Assembly (NCBI GenBank): GCA_001871685.1
Contig: MNVK01000084.1
Span: forward strand, 1-15,569
From: Nitrospirae bacterium CG1_02_44_142
Lineage (GTDB): Bacteria > Nitrospirota > Thermodesulfovibrionia > Thermodesulfovibrionales > UBA1546
DNA: 15,569 bases
Direction of reading: 5' to 3'
Notes under the pieces: model-generated
Told to the model about the DNA's origin: nothing
The model's database searches: none
The model's input: the letters and a program-made list of their open reading frames with translations, nothing else
Translations under genes and position numbers: made by a program
Part shown: positions 4,803-11,728 of the stretch, piece after piece
Numbering within the stretch: the stretch's first letter is position 1
Layout of the letters: every line of letters begins with the position of its first letter

Positions 4803-6122
4803 ATGTTTGAATCGCTTGCCGAAAAACTTGAAGCAATATTTAAGAAACTGAGAGGCAGGGGTCTTCTTAAAGAGGAAGATGTTGACGCCGCATTAAAAGA
4901 GGTGCGTCTCGCGCTTCTCGAGGCTGACGTCAATTTCAGGGTTGTAAAAGATTTTATTTTTAAAGTTAAAGAGAAGGCAGTTGGCAGGGAAGTTCTTGAA
5001 AGCCTTACTCCCGGACAGCAGGTAATAAAGATAGTGAACGAGGAACTCTGCGCTCTTCTGGGAGGAACTAACACCCGGATACAGCTTTCCCCGAATCCTC
5101 CGACCGTTATTATGATGGTGGGCCTGCATGGTTCAGGAAAGACGACAACCTCGGCAAAACTTGCAAGTTTTTTCAAGAAAGAGGGCAGAAGACCGATGCT
5201 TGTTGCCGCCGACCTCCAACGTCCGGCGGCAATAGACCAGCTTATAACGCTTGGTTCCCAGATAGATATACCTGTTTTTCATTCAAGGGATATGAAAGAC
5301 CCTGCTGCGCTCTGTAAGGAATCTTTAGATAAAGCTAAGGCTGATGCAAGGGATGTATTGATAATTGATACAGCAGGCAGACTGCATATTGATGACAGCC
5401 TTATGGGAGAACTCAGGCGCTTGCGAGATGCTGTTTTGCCGAAGGAGACCATATTTGTCGCCGATGCAATGACAGGACAGGATGCGGTGAATATAGCAAG
5501 GAATTTCAACGAGCAGATTGGCGTTGACGGGATAATACTTACAAAGATGGATGGCGATGCGAGGGGCGGCGCCGCAATCTCCATAAGGGCCATAACAGGC
5601 AAGCCGATTAAGTTTGTTGGGGTTGGCGAAAAGGTTGATATGCTTGAGCCGTTTTATCCGGATAGGATTGCCTCAAGAATTCTCGGTATGGGCGATATAC
5701 TCAGTTTCATAGAGCAGGCGCAGAAGACATTTGAACATAAAGAGGCTGAAAAACTTCAGGAGAAGATTGCAGCCGAATCATTTACCTTTGATGACCTGAA
5801 GGAACAGTTAAGGAAAATACGCGGCATGGGTCCCCTTGAAAATATTCTGAATATGATACCCGGAGCCAATAAAATGAAGGGGCTTGCAGTAGATGACAGG
5901 GAGCTTATAAAGGTTGAGGCGGTAATAAACTCCATGACATTAGCTGAAAGAAGAAACCATAACCTTTTGAACGGCAGCAGAAGGAAAAGGATTGCTATGG
6001 GAAGCGGAACCACGGCAGCCGATGTCAACAGGGTAGTTAAGCAATATGTTGAGCTGAAAAAGATGTTGAAGATGTTTAAAGGGGGAAAGGGGTTCAAGCT
6101 GCCTAAGTTTTTGCCTTTCTGA
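4803..6122 (+). CDS. ffh: Signal recognition particle protein Ffh (SRP54)
   Basis: A 439-residue GTPase that, with 4.5S RNA, delivers nascent membrane and secreted proteins to FtsY and the translocon. Residues 1-90 form the N-domain helices. The G domain has P-loop G107-LHGSGKTT115, the DLQRPAAIDQL insertion-box region, DTAGR (189-193), TKMDGDARGG (T247-K-M-D250) and the KFVGVGEKVDMLEPFYPDR closing helix. The M domain carries the RNA- and signal-binding helices (RGMGPLENILNMIPG, AERRNHNLLNGSRRKRIAMGSGTT) and a Met-rich, Lys-rich tail. It begins 4 nt after the preceding stop with no clear ribosome-binding site, so translation is probably coupled. Everything expected is present. Confidence 0.97.
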   Translation: MFESLAEKLEAIFKKLRGRGLLKEEDVDAALKEVRLALLEADVNFRVVKDFIFKVKEKAVGREVLESLTPGQQVIKIVNEELCALLGGTNTRIQLSPNPPTVIMMVGLHGSGKTTTSAKLASFFKKEGRRPMLVAADLQRPAAIDQLITLGSQIDIPVFHSRDMKDPAALCKESLDKAKADARDVLIIDTAGRLHIDDSLMGELRRLRDAVLPKETIFVADAMTGQDAVNIARNFNEQIGVDGIILTKMDGDARGGAAISIRAITGKPIKFVGVGEKVDMLEPFYPDRIASRILGMGDILSFIEQAQKTFEHKEAEKLQEKIAAESFTFDDLKEQLRKIRGMGPLENILNMIPGANKMKGLAVDDRELIKVEAVINSMTLAERRNHNLLNGSRRKRIAMGSGTTAADVNRVVKQYVELKKMLKMFKGGKGFKLPKFLPF

Positions 6123-6131
6123 GGTTGACAG

Positions 6132-6160
6132 TTTACACTCTTTCTGATAAGCTTTAAAAT
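6132..6160 (+). promoter_or_regulatory. Promoter for rpsP-khpA
   Basis: TTTACA (6132-6137) and TAAAAT (6155-6160) are separated by 17 nt. An overlapping TTGACA lies at 6125-6130, but no equally good -10 fits it. The start of transcription would fall near 6167, ahead of the GGAGGTGA ribosome-binding site. Confidence 0.55.
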
Positions 6161-6193
6161 TAGTAGATTTAATTAAAAAGGGGAGGTGAAGTT

Positions 6194-6430
6194 TTGGTAA
6201 AAATCAGGTTAAGAAGATTAGGCGCCCATAAGAGACCGTTTTACAGAGTAGTTGTAGCTGATTCACGGACACAAAGAAATGGGCCTTTTATAGAAATTCT
6301 TGGAACGTATGACCCGCTCAAGGAGCCTTCTGAAATAAAGATTAATCTGGAGAAGGCAAGGCATTGGCTGCAGCAAGGAGCGCAAACTACCGATGTTACT
6401 AAAAAGCTTTTGCAAAGGGCTGGACTATAA
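6194..6430 (+). CDS. rpsP: Small ribosomal subunit protein bS16
   Basis: A 78-residue assembly protein of the 30S subunit. The N-terminus VKIRLRRLGAHKRPFYRVVVADSRTQRNGPFIEILGTYDPL is diagnostic, and the C-terminal helix ARHWLQQGAQTTDVTKKLL completes the fold. The start is TTG 6194, supported by GGAGGTGA at 6182-6189 and by the family N-terminus M-V-K-I-R; no ATG fits. The frequent downstream partner khpA follows, but the usual rimM-trmD-rplS genes do not. Confidence 0.96.
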   Translation: MVKIRLRRLGAHKRPFYRVVVADSRTQRNGPFIEILGTYDPLKEPSEIKINLEKARHWLQQGAQTTDVTKKLLQRAGL

Positions 6431-6481
6431 CTCTAAGCTACGAGTTGTAGGCAGCTCTAAATTCCTATGGAGGTGGCGAGG

Positions 6482-6712
6482 ATGAAAGAATTGGTTGAGA
6501 GAATGGCTAAGGCTCTGGTTGACAAGCCGGAGGATGTCGTGGTTTCAGAGGTTGGGGGCGAGCAAACCACTGTTTTTGAACTTAGAGTTGCGCAGACTGA
6601 CCTCGGAAAGGTCATAGGAAAACAGGGGAAGACGGCGCGTGCAATGAGAACAATACTCAGCGCATCAGGCACTAAAATAGGCAAGCGCTGCGTTCTTGAA
6701 ATATTAGAGTAA
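6482..6712 (+). CDS. khpA: KH-domain RNA-binding protein KhpA (YlqC family)
   Basis: A 76-residue single KH-domain protein. In other bacteria it pairs with KhpB and binds many RNAs, affecting division and cell size. The core is FELRVAQTDLGKVIGKQGKTARAMRTIL, with the GxxG loop G-K-Q-G. The open frame extends to ATG 6467, but GGAGGTG (6469-6475) lies between that codon and ATG 6482, and MKELVERMAKALVDKPEDV is the family N-terminus, so 6482 is preferred. It is co-transcribed with rpsP (51 nt apart) and followed by a strong hairpin. Confidence 0.9.
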   Translation: MKELVERMAKALVDKPEDVVVSEVGGEQTTVFELRVAQTDLGKVIGKQGKTARAMRTILSASGTKIGKRCVLEILE

Positions 6713-6749
6713 GCTATAAAAAAGAAATGTACAGGCTGTGAAAAATGAC

Positions 6750-6779
6750 ACAAAGAGAGGGATAATGCCCTCTCTTTGT
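6750..6779 (+). terminator. Strong hairpin after khpA, likely terminator
   Basis: A perfect 12-bp stem (ACAAAGAGAGGG with CCCTCTCTTTGT) closes a 6-nt loop ATAATG. The downstream arm is pyrimidine-rich and is followed by ACTCTTT rather than a clean T-run, so termination may be partial. The reverse strand has TTTTT a few bases beyond the stem, so it could act both ways. Confidence 0.65.
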
Positions 6780-6846
6780 ACTCTTTAGCAATCCACTTGA
6801 AAAACTTTACTGATAACGGCGTCAAAAAAATGCGCTCTAAAACCTC

Positions 6847-8964
6847 ATGGTAAATAAACAAACCCTCCTTTCATTTTTCAGAGAAAAAATAAAAAAGCCG
6901 CTGAGTTTTAAGGAGATTGCCGGTCTCATGGAATTAAGCCGTTCCGAAGCCCACGCATTAAAAAAGGTTCTCAGACGAATGCTTCAGGACGGCGATATCG
7001 TGCTCACAAGAAAAGGTCTTTATGTCCCGGCGTCTGACGTCAATCTGACGACAGGTTATTTTGAGGCTCACAAGGATGGTTACGGTTTTGTTATAACAGA
7101 AAAGCCGGGAGAGCGGGATATATTCATACCTGCCCGGGCGGCAGCCGGAGCAATGGACAATGACAGGGTTGTTGTAAGGATGGAGAACCGCCAAAAGCGG
7201 GATGGAAGAGTAATAAGAATACTTGAAAGAGCGCACACGAGAGTCGCCGGCAGGTTTGACCTCGCAGGAGCGGTATCTTATGTGAAGCCCAAAAACAAAT
7301 CCATTGCATTTGACCTTTATGTCTCGCCTAATGACAGGGGCGGCGCCAGAAACGGCGATACTGTTGTTGCTGAGATTCTTGATTATCCTGCAGACAGAAA
7401 GCCTCCTTCGGGAAGAATTGTAAAAGTAATAGAAAAGCCCGAAGACCCCGCATCGGAAGTAGAGGCAATAATAGATGAATTCAGTATCCCGCGAAGATTT
7501 CCGAAAAATGTTGCTGAAGAAGCAAAGAGGATAACCCCTCTATGTCCCCCCTTGCTAAGGGGGGAATTAAAGGGGGGTGATGTAAAACGAAAGGATTTAA
7601 CTGCCCTTCCTACTGTAACGATTGATGGTGAGCGCGCAAAGGATTTTGATGACGCAGTTTCCATTAAACTTACAGAGCAAGGTTATAAGCTCTGGGTGCA
7701 TATAGCAGATGTCGGATATTATGTCCCGTGGGACTCGGCTATTGACCTGGAGGCAAGGAAAAGAGGCACAAGCATATATTTCCCTGACAGGGTAATTCCC
7801 ATGCTTCCGAAGGAGCTGTCAGAGGATTTATGCAGCCTGAAACCTGAGGTGGAAAGGCTTGCATTTACAGTTGAGCTGGACTTTGACAGGCAAGGCAAGA
7901 AACTAAATGCAAAATTTTATCCGAGCCTTATAAAGAGCAGTGAGAGGATGACCTATACATCCGTAAGAAAGATTCTTGTTGATAATGACAGGCATGAACG
8001 CAAAAGATATGACTGCCTTTTAAGTGATTTTGAATTTATGGCTGAGTTGTGCGGCGTCCTGAGAAAAAAGAGGCTTGACAGAGGAAGCCTTGATTTTGAC
8101 CTTCCGGAACCTGAAGTCCTGCTTGATATGCAGGGCCGGCCGGAGGCAATAGTCAGGGCAGAGAGAAATTTTGCGCATATCATTATTGAGGAGTTTATGA
8201 TTGCGGCAAACGAGGCTGTTGCAGAATATCTTGCGGAACTCGAAACGCCGACTCTTTACAGGATACATGAAGAGCCGGACACGCAAAAAATGGAAGGGAT
8301 TCTTAGATATGTAAAACCTTTGCGCGGCGCGGTGCATGGTGTGCGCTGCGAGCCGAAAAATTTCTCTGCGCTGCTCAGAGAAGTAAAAGGCAGGCCCGAG
8401 GAAGAAATGGTGAATTATATGGTATTGAGAAGCCTTAAGCAGGCAAGGTATTCTTCCTTGAACGCAGGGCATTTCGGCCTTGCATCCGAATATTATACCC
8501 ATTTCACATCTCCGATAAGGCGCTATCCTGACCTCGTGGTCCACAGGATATTAAGGGAGGTTTTGCATAAGAAGCGCATATCAGAAAGAAGAAAGCAGGA
8601 ACTGGAGACAATGCTGCCTGATATCGCATTCAACTCCTCAAGGACGGAGCGTCTCTCCGGCGAGGCAGAGAATGCGGTCCTTAATGCTATGAGGGTGTGG
8701 TTTATGAAAGATAAGGTTGGAGAAGAGTTTGAAGGAAGAGTTGTCAATGTCACGCCTTACGGGCTGAAGATAAGGCTGAAGGATTTTTATGTTGAGGGTT
8801 TTCTCCATGTCTCGTTTATGACGGATGATTTTTACGAATTCAACGAGCGCACAATGACCCTGTTCGGCAAAAATAAAAAACGCTCCTTCACAATAGGAAA
8901 AGAATTGAATATCAGAGTTGATAAGGTTGATATGGAAGAGAGGGCGATAATCTTCGGGGTTTAA
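6847..8964 (+). CDS. rnr: Ribonuclease R with an in-frame repeat insertion
   Basis: A 705-residue processive 3'-5' exoribonuclease that degrades structured RNA. In order: a winged-helix N-terminus (1-62), cold-shock-type OB domains (about 66-215; GYFEAHKDGYGFVITEKPGERDIFIP), the RNB catalytic domain (about 255-590), and a C-terminal S1 domain (about 623-705). The magnesium ligands are D260, D266 and D268 in DGERAKDFDDAV. Further RNB landmarks are VHIADVGYYV, HIIIEEFMIAANEAVAEYL and HFTSPIRRYPDLVVHR. ATG 6847 is the only start after an in-frame stop at 6838-6840; no ribosome-binding site is evident. Between the OB domains and RNB, residues 229-246 (ITPLCPPLLRGELKGGDV) are the translation of the palindromic repeat rather than family sequence. 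All catalytic motifs are intact, so activity is likely kept. Confidence 0.93.
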   Translation: MVNKQTLLSFFREKIKKPLSFKEIAGLMELSRSEAHALKKVLRRMLQDGDIVLTRKGLYVPASDVNLTTGYFEAHKDGYGFVITEKPGERDIFIPARAAAGAMDNDRVVVRMENRQKRDGRVIRILERAHTRVAGRFDLAGAVSYVKPKNKSIAFDLYVSPNDRGGARNGDTVVAEILDYPADRKPPSGRIVKVIEKPEDPASEVEAIIDEFSIPRRFPKNVAEEAKRITPLCPPLLRGELKGGDVKRKDLTALPTVTIDGERAKDFDDAVSIKLTEQGYKLWVHIADVGYYVPWDSAIDLEARKRGTSIYFPDRVIPMLPKELSEDLCSLKPEVERLAFTVELDFDRQGKKLNAKFYPSLIKSSERMTYTSVRKILVDNDRHERKRYDCLLSDFEFMAELCGVLRKKRLDRGSLDFDLPEPEVLLDMQGRPEAIVRAERNFAHIIIEEFMIAANEAVAEYLAELETPTLYRIHEEPDTQKMEGILRYVKPLRGAVHGVRCEPKNFSALLREVKGRPEEEMVNYMVLRSLKQARYSSLNAGHFGLASEYYTHFTSPIRRYPDLVVHRILREVLHKKRISERRKQELETMLPDIAFNSSRTERLSGEAENAVLNAMRVWFMKDKVGEEFEGRVVNVTPYGLKIRLKDFYVEGFLHVSFMTDDFYEFNERTMTLFGKNKKRSFTIGKELNIRVDKVDMEERAIIFGV
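7534..7581. repeat. G/C-run palindromic repeat, coding copy 3
   Basis: The core CCCCCCTT-GCT-AAGGGGGG (7546-7564) is flanked by ACCCCTC on the left and AAAGGGGGGTG on the right. It is nearly identical in layout to the copy at 1183-1251. It is read in frame within rnr, in the linker just ahead of the catalytic domain. Confidence 0.85.
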
Positions 8965-9053
8965 GCTCATTCAAACTGGCAGTGTTAAAATTACCTGAAC
9001 AACTCTATTGCAAAATGAATTCAGAATCATTCTTCGCGTGGCACTGCGCCAAA

Positions 9054-9431
9054 CTACAGGATTGATTGTAATCTGACCAGATTTTTAGCCTTTTGAATTA
9101 TTTCCTTATCCTGAGTTATTAAGATTGAGTTGGTCAATTGAGCTGTAGCGACAATTATACTATCGCCGAGGGTCAGCCTGCACCTGCGGCGGATTTCAGA
9201 AGCGATTCTGCCTAATTGAGAATCAATTGAAATGATGGTGAATTCCCTGAGAAATTTTTGCATCCTGCTTAGTTCTTCGTCGGTCAAACGAGGAAGAGAA
9301 AGTATTTCTATTTCAGTAATAACAGAGATGAAGAAATGCTCGTTGTCAGCGCGCCACTTTAAAAGTTGTTCTGCTATTTTGGGGTCATCGTTCAGGTAAG
9401 AAATCAGGATGTTGCTGTCGAGGGTAAACAC
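9054..9431 (-). CDS. PIN-domain toxin (VapC-like)
   Basis: A 125-residue PIN nuclease. VapC-type toxins cut specific RNAs when freed from their antitoxin. The acidic residues expected for metal binding are D5 (TLDSNILISYL), E42 (SVITEIEIL), D90 (LTLGDSIIVATA) and D108 (LITQDKEI). It starts with GTG eight bases after the stop of the small gene upstream, whose product is its likely antitoxin. It lies convergent to rnr across 89 nt of sequence (8965-9053) with no clear terminator. The family is clear; the RNA target is unknown. Confidence 0.88.
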   Translation of the reverse strand: MFTLDSNILISYLNDDPKIAEQLLKWRADNEHFFISVITEIEILSLPRLTDEELSRMQKFLREFTIISIDSQLGRIASEIRRRCRLTLGDSIIVATAQLTNSILITQDKEIIQKAKNLVRLQSIL

Positions 9432-9439
9432 TGATGGGT

Positions 9440-9622
9440 TTACCGCTCCAATTCTCTGCGCATTTTCTTTTGATAGGCAAGGGCGCTAATTTTTTTGTTT
9501 TTTAGAATACCCCGTACCTCTGCCCATGGATCATTGATAACTAACAATCTCCGAAGTTCTTTAGTGGTTAAGCTCTTTTCTCTCTCCAAGATATCTATTT
9601 TTTCTTTTAACTGAATAGTCAT
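9440..9622 (-). CDS. Small protein, probable antitoxin of the PIN toxin
   Basis: A 60-residue charged protein (MTIQLKEKIDILEREKSL...) placed directly upstream of the PIN gene and read in the same direction. Small size, charge and position are typical of VapB-like antitoxins. I cannot see a clear AbrB, ribbon-helix-helix or Phd DNA-binding motif; the N-terminal helix followed by TTKELRRLLVINDPWAEVRGILKNKK may be a short helical DNA- or toxin-binding unit. ATG 9622 lacks a well-placed ribosome-binding site (GGAG lies 14 nt away), which fits a leaderless or very short leader transcript. The antitoxin role is inferred from context. Confidence 0.65.
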   Translation of the reverse strand: MTIQLKEKIDILEREKSLTTKELRRLLVINDPWAEVRGILKNKKISALAYQKKMRRELER

Positions 9623-9627
9623 GTTTT

Positions 9628-9657
9628 AATCTATCACTCCAAAAACTCAAAAGTCAA
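9628..9657 (-). promoter_or_regulatory. Possible promoter of the PIN toxin-antitoxin pair
   Basis: On the minus strand TTGACT (9657-9652) and TAGATT (9633-9628) are 18 nt apart. The start of transcription would fall at or next to the antitoxin ATG (9622), giving a leaderless message. The -10 match is only 4 of 6. Confidence 0.3.
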
Positions 9658-9665
9658 TGCCCTGC

Positions 9666-10925
9666 TCAGTATAATCCTTTAAACTCTGTTGCATCTTTTA
9701 TCCCTGTTTCTCCCTGTGAGCCGTCTTTTAAATTTTTCCACTTGACCATGCCTGACTGCAATTCGTCATCTCCGATTATAAAGACATAGTTTGAGCCGAG
9801 TTTGTCAGCCCTTCTTAACTGGCTTTTCAGAGAGGCGTTGTCATAGCCGAGCTCAGCCCGTATGCCTTTTGAACGCAGTTTTTCTGCAATTAAAAGTCCT
9901 TCAAGTCCTGCATTCTTACCAATCGTTGCAATAAAGACCTTTGGCGCAGGGATGCAAAAATCAGAGTTCAGCGCTTTAAGTATTTCAACAAGTCTTTCCA
10001 TGCCTATTGCAAAGCCTATTGCCGGAGTCGGAGGCCCTCCGAATTCCTCAACAAGCCTGTCATATCTTCCTCCAGCGGCGACTGTTTTCTGAGCGCCCCC
10101 GAGTTGCTCGGGGCTTGTTATTTCAAATGTGGTCCTGGTGTAATAATCAAGCCCTCTGACCATGTCTGGATTAATATTGTAAGAGATGTTAAGGATATTC
10201 AGGAGCGATAAGAATTCTTCAAAGTGCGACTTACATTCTTTGCACAGATAATCCGTTATTTTCGGCGAGCCTTTTCTTATTTCAGCGCATGAACTGTTTT
10301 TGCAGTCCAGGATGCGCAGGGGGTTATTGATGTATCTCCTGCTGCAGTCCGGGCAGAGGTCTGAAACCTTGTCGGATAAAAAATTTAGGAGCGCTTTTTT
10401 GTAATCAGGCCTGCATTTTGAGCAGCCTATGGAATTAACCTCAAACTTAAGTTCTTTCAGCTGAAGTTTTTCAAGAAAGAGTTTCAGCATGGAGATAATC
10501 TCTGCATCAAGTTTTGGTTCTGCTGTTCCGAAGGCCTCAACCCCTATCTGATAGAACTGCCTGAATCTTCCCTTCTGCGGCCTTTCATATCTGAACATGG
10601 GGCCTGAGTAAAAGAACTTCTGCGGAGACGGCAGGTTATAGAGATGGTTTTCTATATAACTTCGCACAACAGGAGCGGTGCCTTCAGGCCTCAGCGTTAT
10701 GCTCCTGTCAGCCCTGTCTGGAAAAGTGTACATCTCTTTTTCAACAATGTCTGTTGTCTCTCCAATGCTTCTTGCAAATATATCTGTTGACTCTATTATA
10801 GGAATGCGGATTTCTTGAAATCCGTATGCGGAAAATATTTCCCTTGCTGTTGATTCAGCCTTCTGCCAGATATATATGTCAGGCGGGAGTATGTCGTGGA
10901 CGCCCTTCAGAGCGGTGTATTTCAC
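9666..10925 (-). CDS. hisS: Histidyl-tRNA synthetase
   Basis: A 419-residue class II aminoacyl-tRNA synthetase that attaches histidine to tRNA-His. Landmarks: the N-terminal LKGVHDILPPDIYIWQ; LRPEGTAPVVR (78-88); motif 2 FRYERPQKGRFRQF (111-124); the histidine-specific RGLDYYTRTTFEI; motif 3 GFAIGMERLVEIL; and the C-terminal anticodon-binding domain (from about 320). The frame is open further to an ATG at 10994, but that start would overlap divIVA by 59 nt and add a lysine-rich tail foreign to the family. GTG 10925, with GAGG at the divIVA stop, gives the family N-terminus. Residues 271-277 (SPEQLGG region) derive from a 17-nt palindrome next to the histidine-binding loop. Confidence 0.95.
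   Translation of the reverse strand: MKYTALKGVHDILPPDIYIWQKAESTAREIFSAYGFQEIRIPIIESTDIFARSIGETTDIVEKEMYTFPDRADRSITLRPEGTAPVVRSYIENHLYNLPSPQKFFYSGPMFRYERPQKGRFRQFYQIGVEAFGTAEPKLDAEIISMLKLFLEKLQLKELKFEVNSIGCSKCRPDYKKALLNFLSDKVSDLCPDCSRRYINNPLRILDCKNSSCAEIRKGSPKITDYLCKECKSHFEEFLSLLNILNISYNINPDMVRGLDYYTRTTFEITSPEQLGGAQKTVAAGGRYDRLVEEFGGPPTPAIGFAIGMERLVEILKALNSDFCIPAPKVFIATIGKNAGLEGLLIAEKLRSKGIRAELGYDNASLKSQLRRADKLGSNYVFIIGDDELQSGMVKWKNLKDGSQGETGIKDATEFKGLY
10097..10113. repeat. 17-nt palindrome, copy 2 (inside hisS)
   Basis: CCCCGAGTTGCTCGGGG has 7-bp arms and a TTG loop. On the hisS strand it encodes P-E-Q-L-G. It is the same element as at 4245-4261 after trxA, here read as protein. Confidence 0.65.
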
Positions 10926-10935
10926 TCTCTTTTCC

Positions 10936-11421
10936 TCATTGCATTTGTCTGCCTTCCTCGGATTCTTCTCCTTCTCTTTCCTTGTCAAATTCAAGCATCT
11001 TCATGTGGCCCTCTATCAGTCTCTTCAGTTCCTCTTTGAAATGGCGTCTTATCCCTTTCAGGTCCACGATATCTTCATGTATCTTTATGACCTTTTCCTG
11101 AGCCTCCTTTAACATGGTCTCTGCGCGCAGCTCTGATTCTCTTACCAGCAGTTCCGCCTCTTTTCTTGCGTTTGTTTTGTAGTCTTCAACCATGTTCTGC
11201 GCTGTCATGAGCGTTTCTCTGAGCGTGGATTCCATGTCCTTAAACTCTTTTATCTGGCTCTCAGCCCTCTGTACGGCCTCCTTCAAAGAGGCATTTTCCC
11301 TGAGCAGTTCCTCCATCTCTTCGCGTATCACTTCAAGAAATGCATAGACCTCTTCAACATCAAATCCCCTGAACTTCATCGGGAACTGTTTCTGCTGAAT
11401 ATCTAACGGTGTAATTCTCAT
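10936..11421 (-). CDS. divIVA: DivIVA-domain cell-pole/division protein
   Basis: A 161-residue DivIVA-family protein that in relatives binds curved membrane at poles or septa and organises division or growth. The N-terminal MRITPLDIQQKQFPMKFRGFDVEEVYAFLEVI is the membrane-binding DivIVA domain; residues 35-150 form a long charged coiled coil. The open frame reaches a GTG three codons upstream, but that codon overlaps the AGGAGG (11430-11435) that serves ATG 11421, eight nt away. The gene starts one base after the yggT stop (TAATATG) and ends 10 nt before hisS, so it is part of one leftward operon. The name DivIVA is by domain; the exact role in this organism is unknown. Confidence 0.88.
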   Translation of the reverse strand: MRITPLDIQQKQFPMKFRGFDVEEVYAFLEVIREEMEELLRENASLKEAVQRAESQIKEFKDMESTLRETLMTAQNMVEDYKTNARKEAELLVRESELRAETMLKEAQEKVIKIHEDIVDLKGIRRHFKEELKRLIEGHMKMLEFDKEREGEESEEGRQMQ

Positions 11422-11422
11422 A

Positions 11423-11728
11423 TTAACCACCTCCTAATTTATAGCCGAGTTTTATTAAAGACCTTATGAGAAACGACTGTGCAAATATAATAACAAGAAT
11501 TACTATCAAAGGTGAAATATCTATGGGGCCAAGCCGATAACCGATAAGCCTTCTTATGGGTCTGAACGCAGGTTCTGTGACTGTATGCAAAAATCTTACG
11601 ATTGGATTATATGGGTCAGGGCTAACCCAACTTATCAACGCTGCAATTATTACAACCCATTTATAAACCTCAAGGACAATGTCAAGAATCTTTGCAACTG
11701 TGATGATTAAATCTCCAACGATAAACAT
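11423..11728 (-). CDS. yggT: YggT-family membrane protein
   Basis: A 101-residue integral membrane protein with two hydrophobic helices (about residues 6-34 and 71-92). They flank the conserved SWVSPDPYNPIVRFLHTVTEPAFRPIRRLI segment, a hallmark of the family. The biochemical function is not established; members commonly sit between proC/yggS and divIVA, as here, and are linked to division or osmotic tolerance. The start codon overlaps the proC stop (TAATG), with GGAGGAAGG as ribosome-binding region inside the end of proC. Confidence 0.92.
   Translation of the reverse strand: MFIVGDLIITVAKILDIVLEVYKWVVIIAALISWVSPDPYNPIVRFLHTVTEPAFRPIRRLIGYRLGPIDISPLIVILVIIFAQSFLIRSLIKLGYKLGGG

Noticed and set aside
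4337..5176. 279-residue open frame on the minus strand
   Set aside because: It lies antisense to the TlpA-like gene and ffh, has no family resemblance and biased composition; a shadow of the real genes.
6830..6853. Tiny frame MRSKTSW overlapping the rnr start
   Set aside because: No ribosome-binding site and too short to support as a leader peptide.
8020..8544. 174-residue open frame on the minus strand
   Set aside because: It is antisense to the RNase R catalytic domain, which is clearly the coded protein.
8965..9053. Possible terminator between rnr and the PIN gene
   Set aside because: Only weak, interrupted pairing (around TGGCAGTG and CACTGCGCCA) with no T-run.
10926..10994. Longer hisS start at ATG 10994
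   Set aside because: It would overlap divIVA by 59 nt and add a lysine-rich segment foreign to HisS; GTG 10925 gives the family N-terminus.
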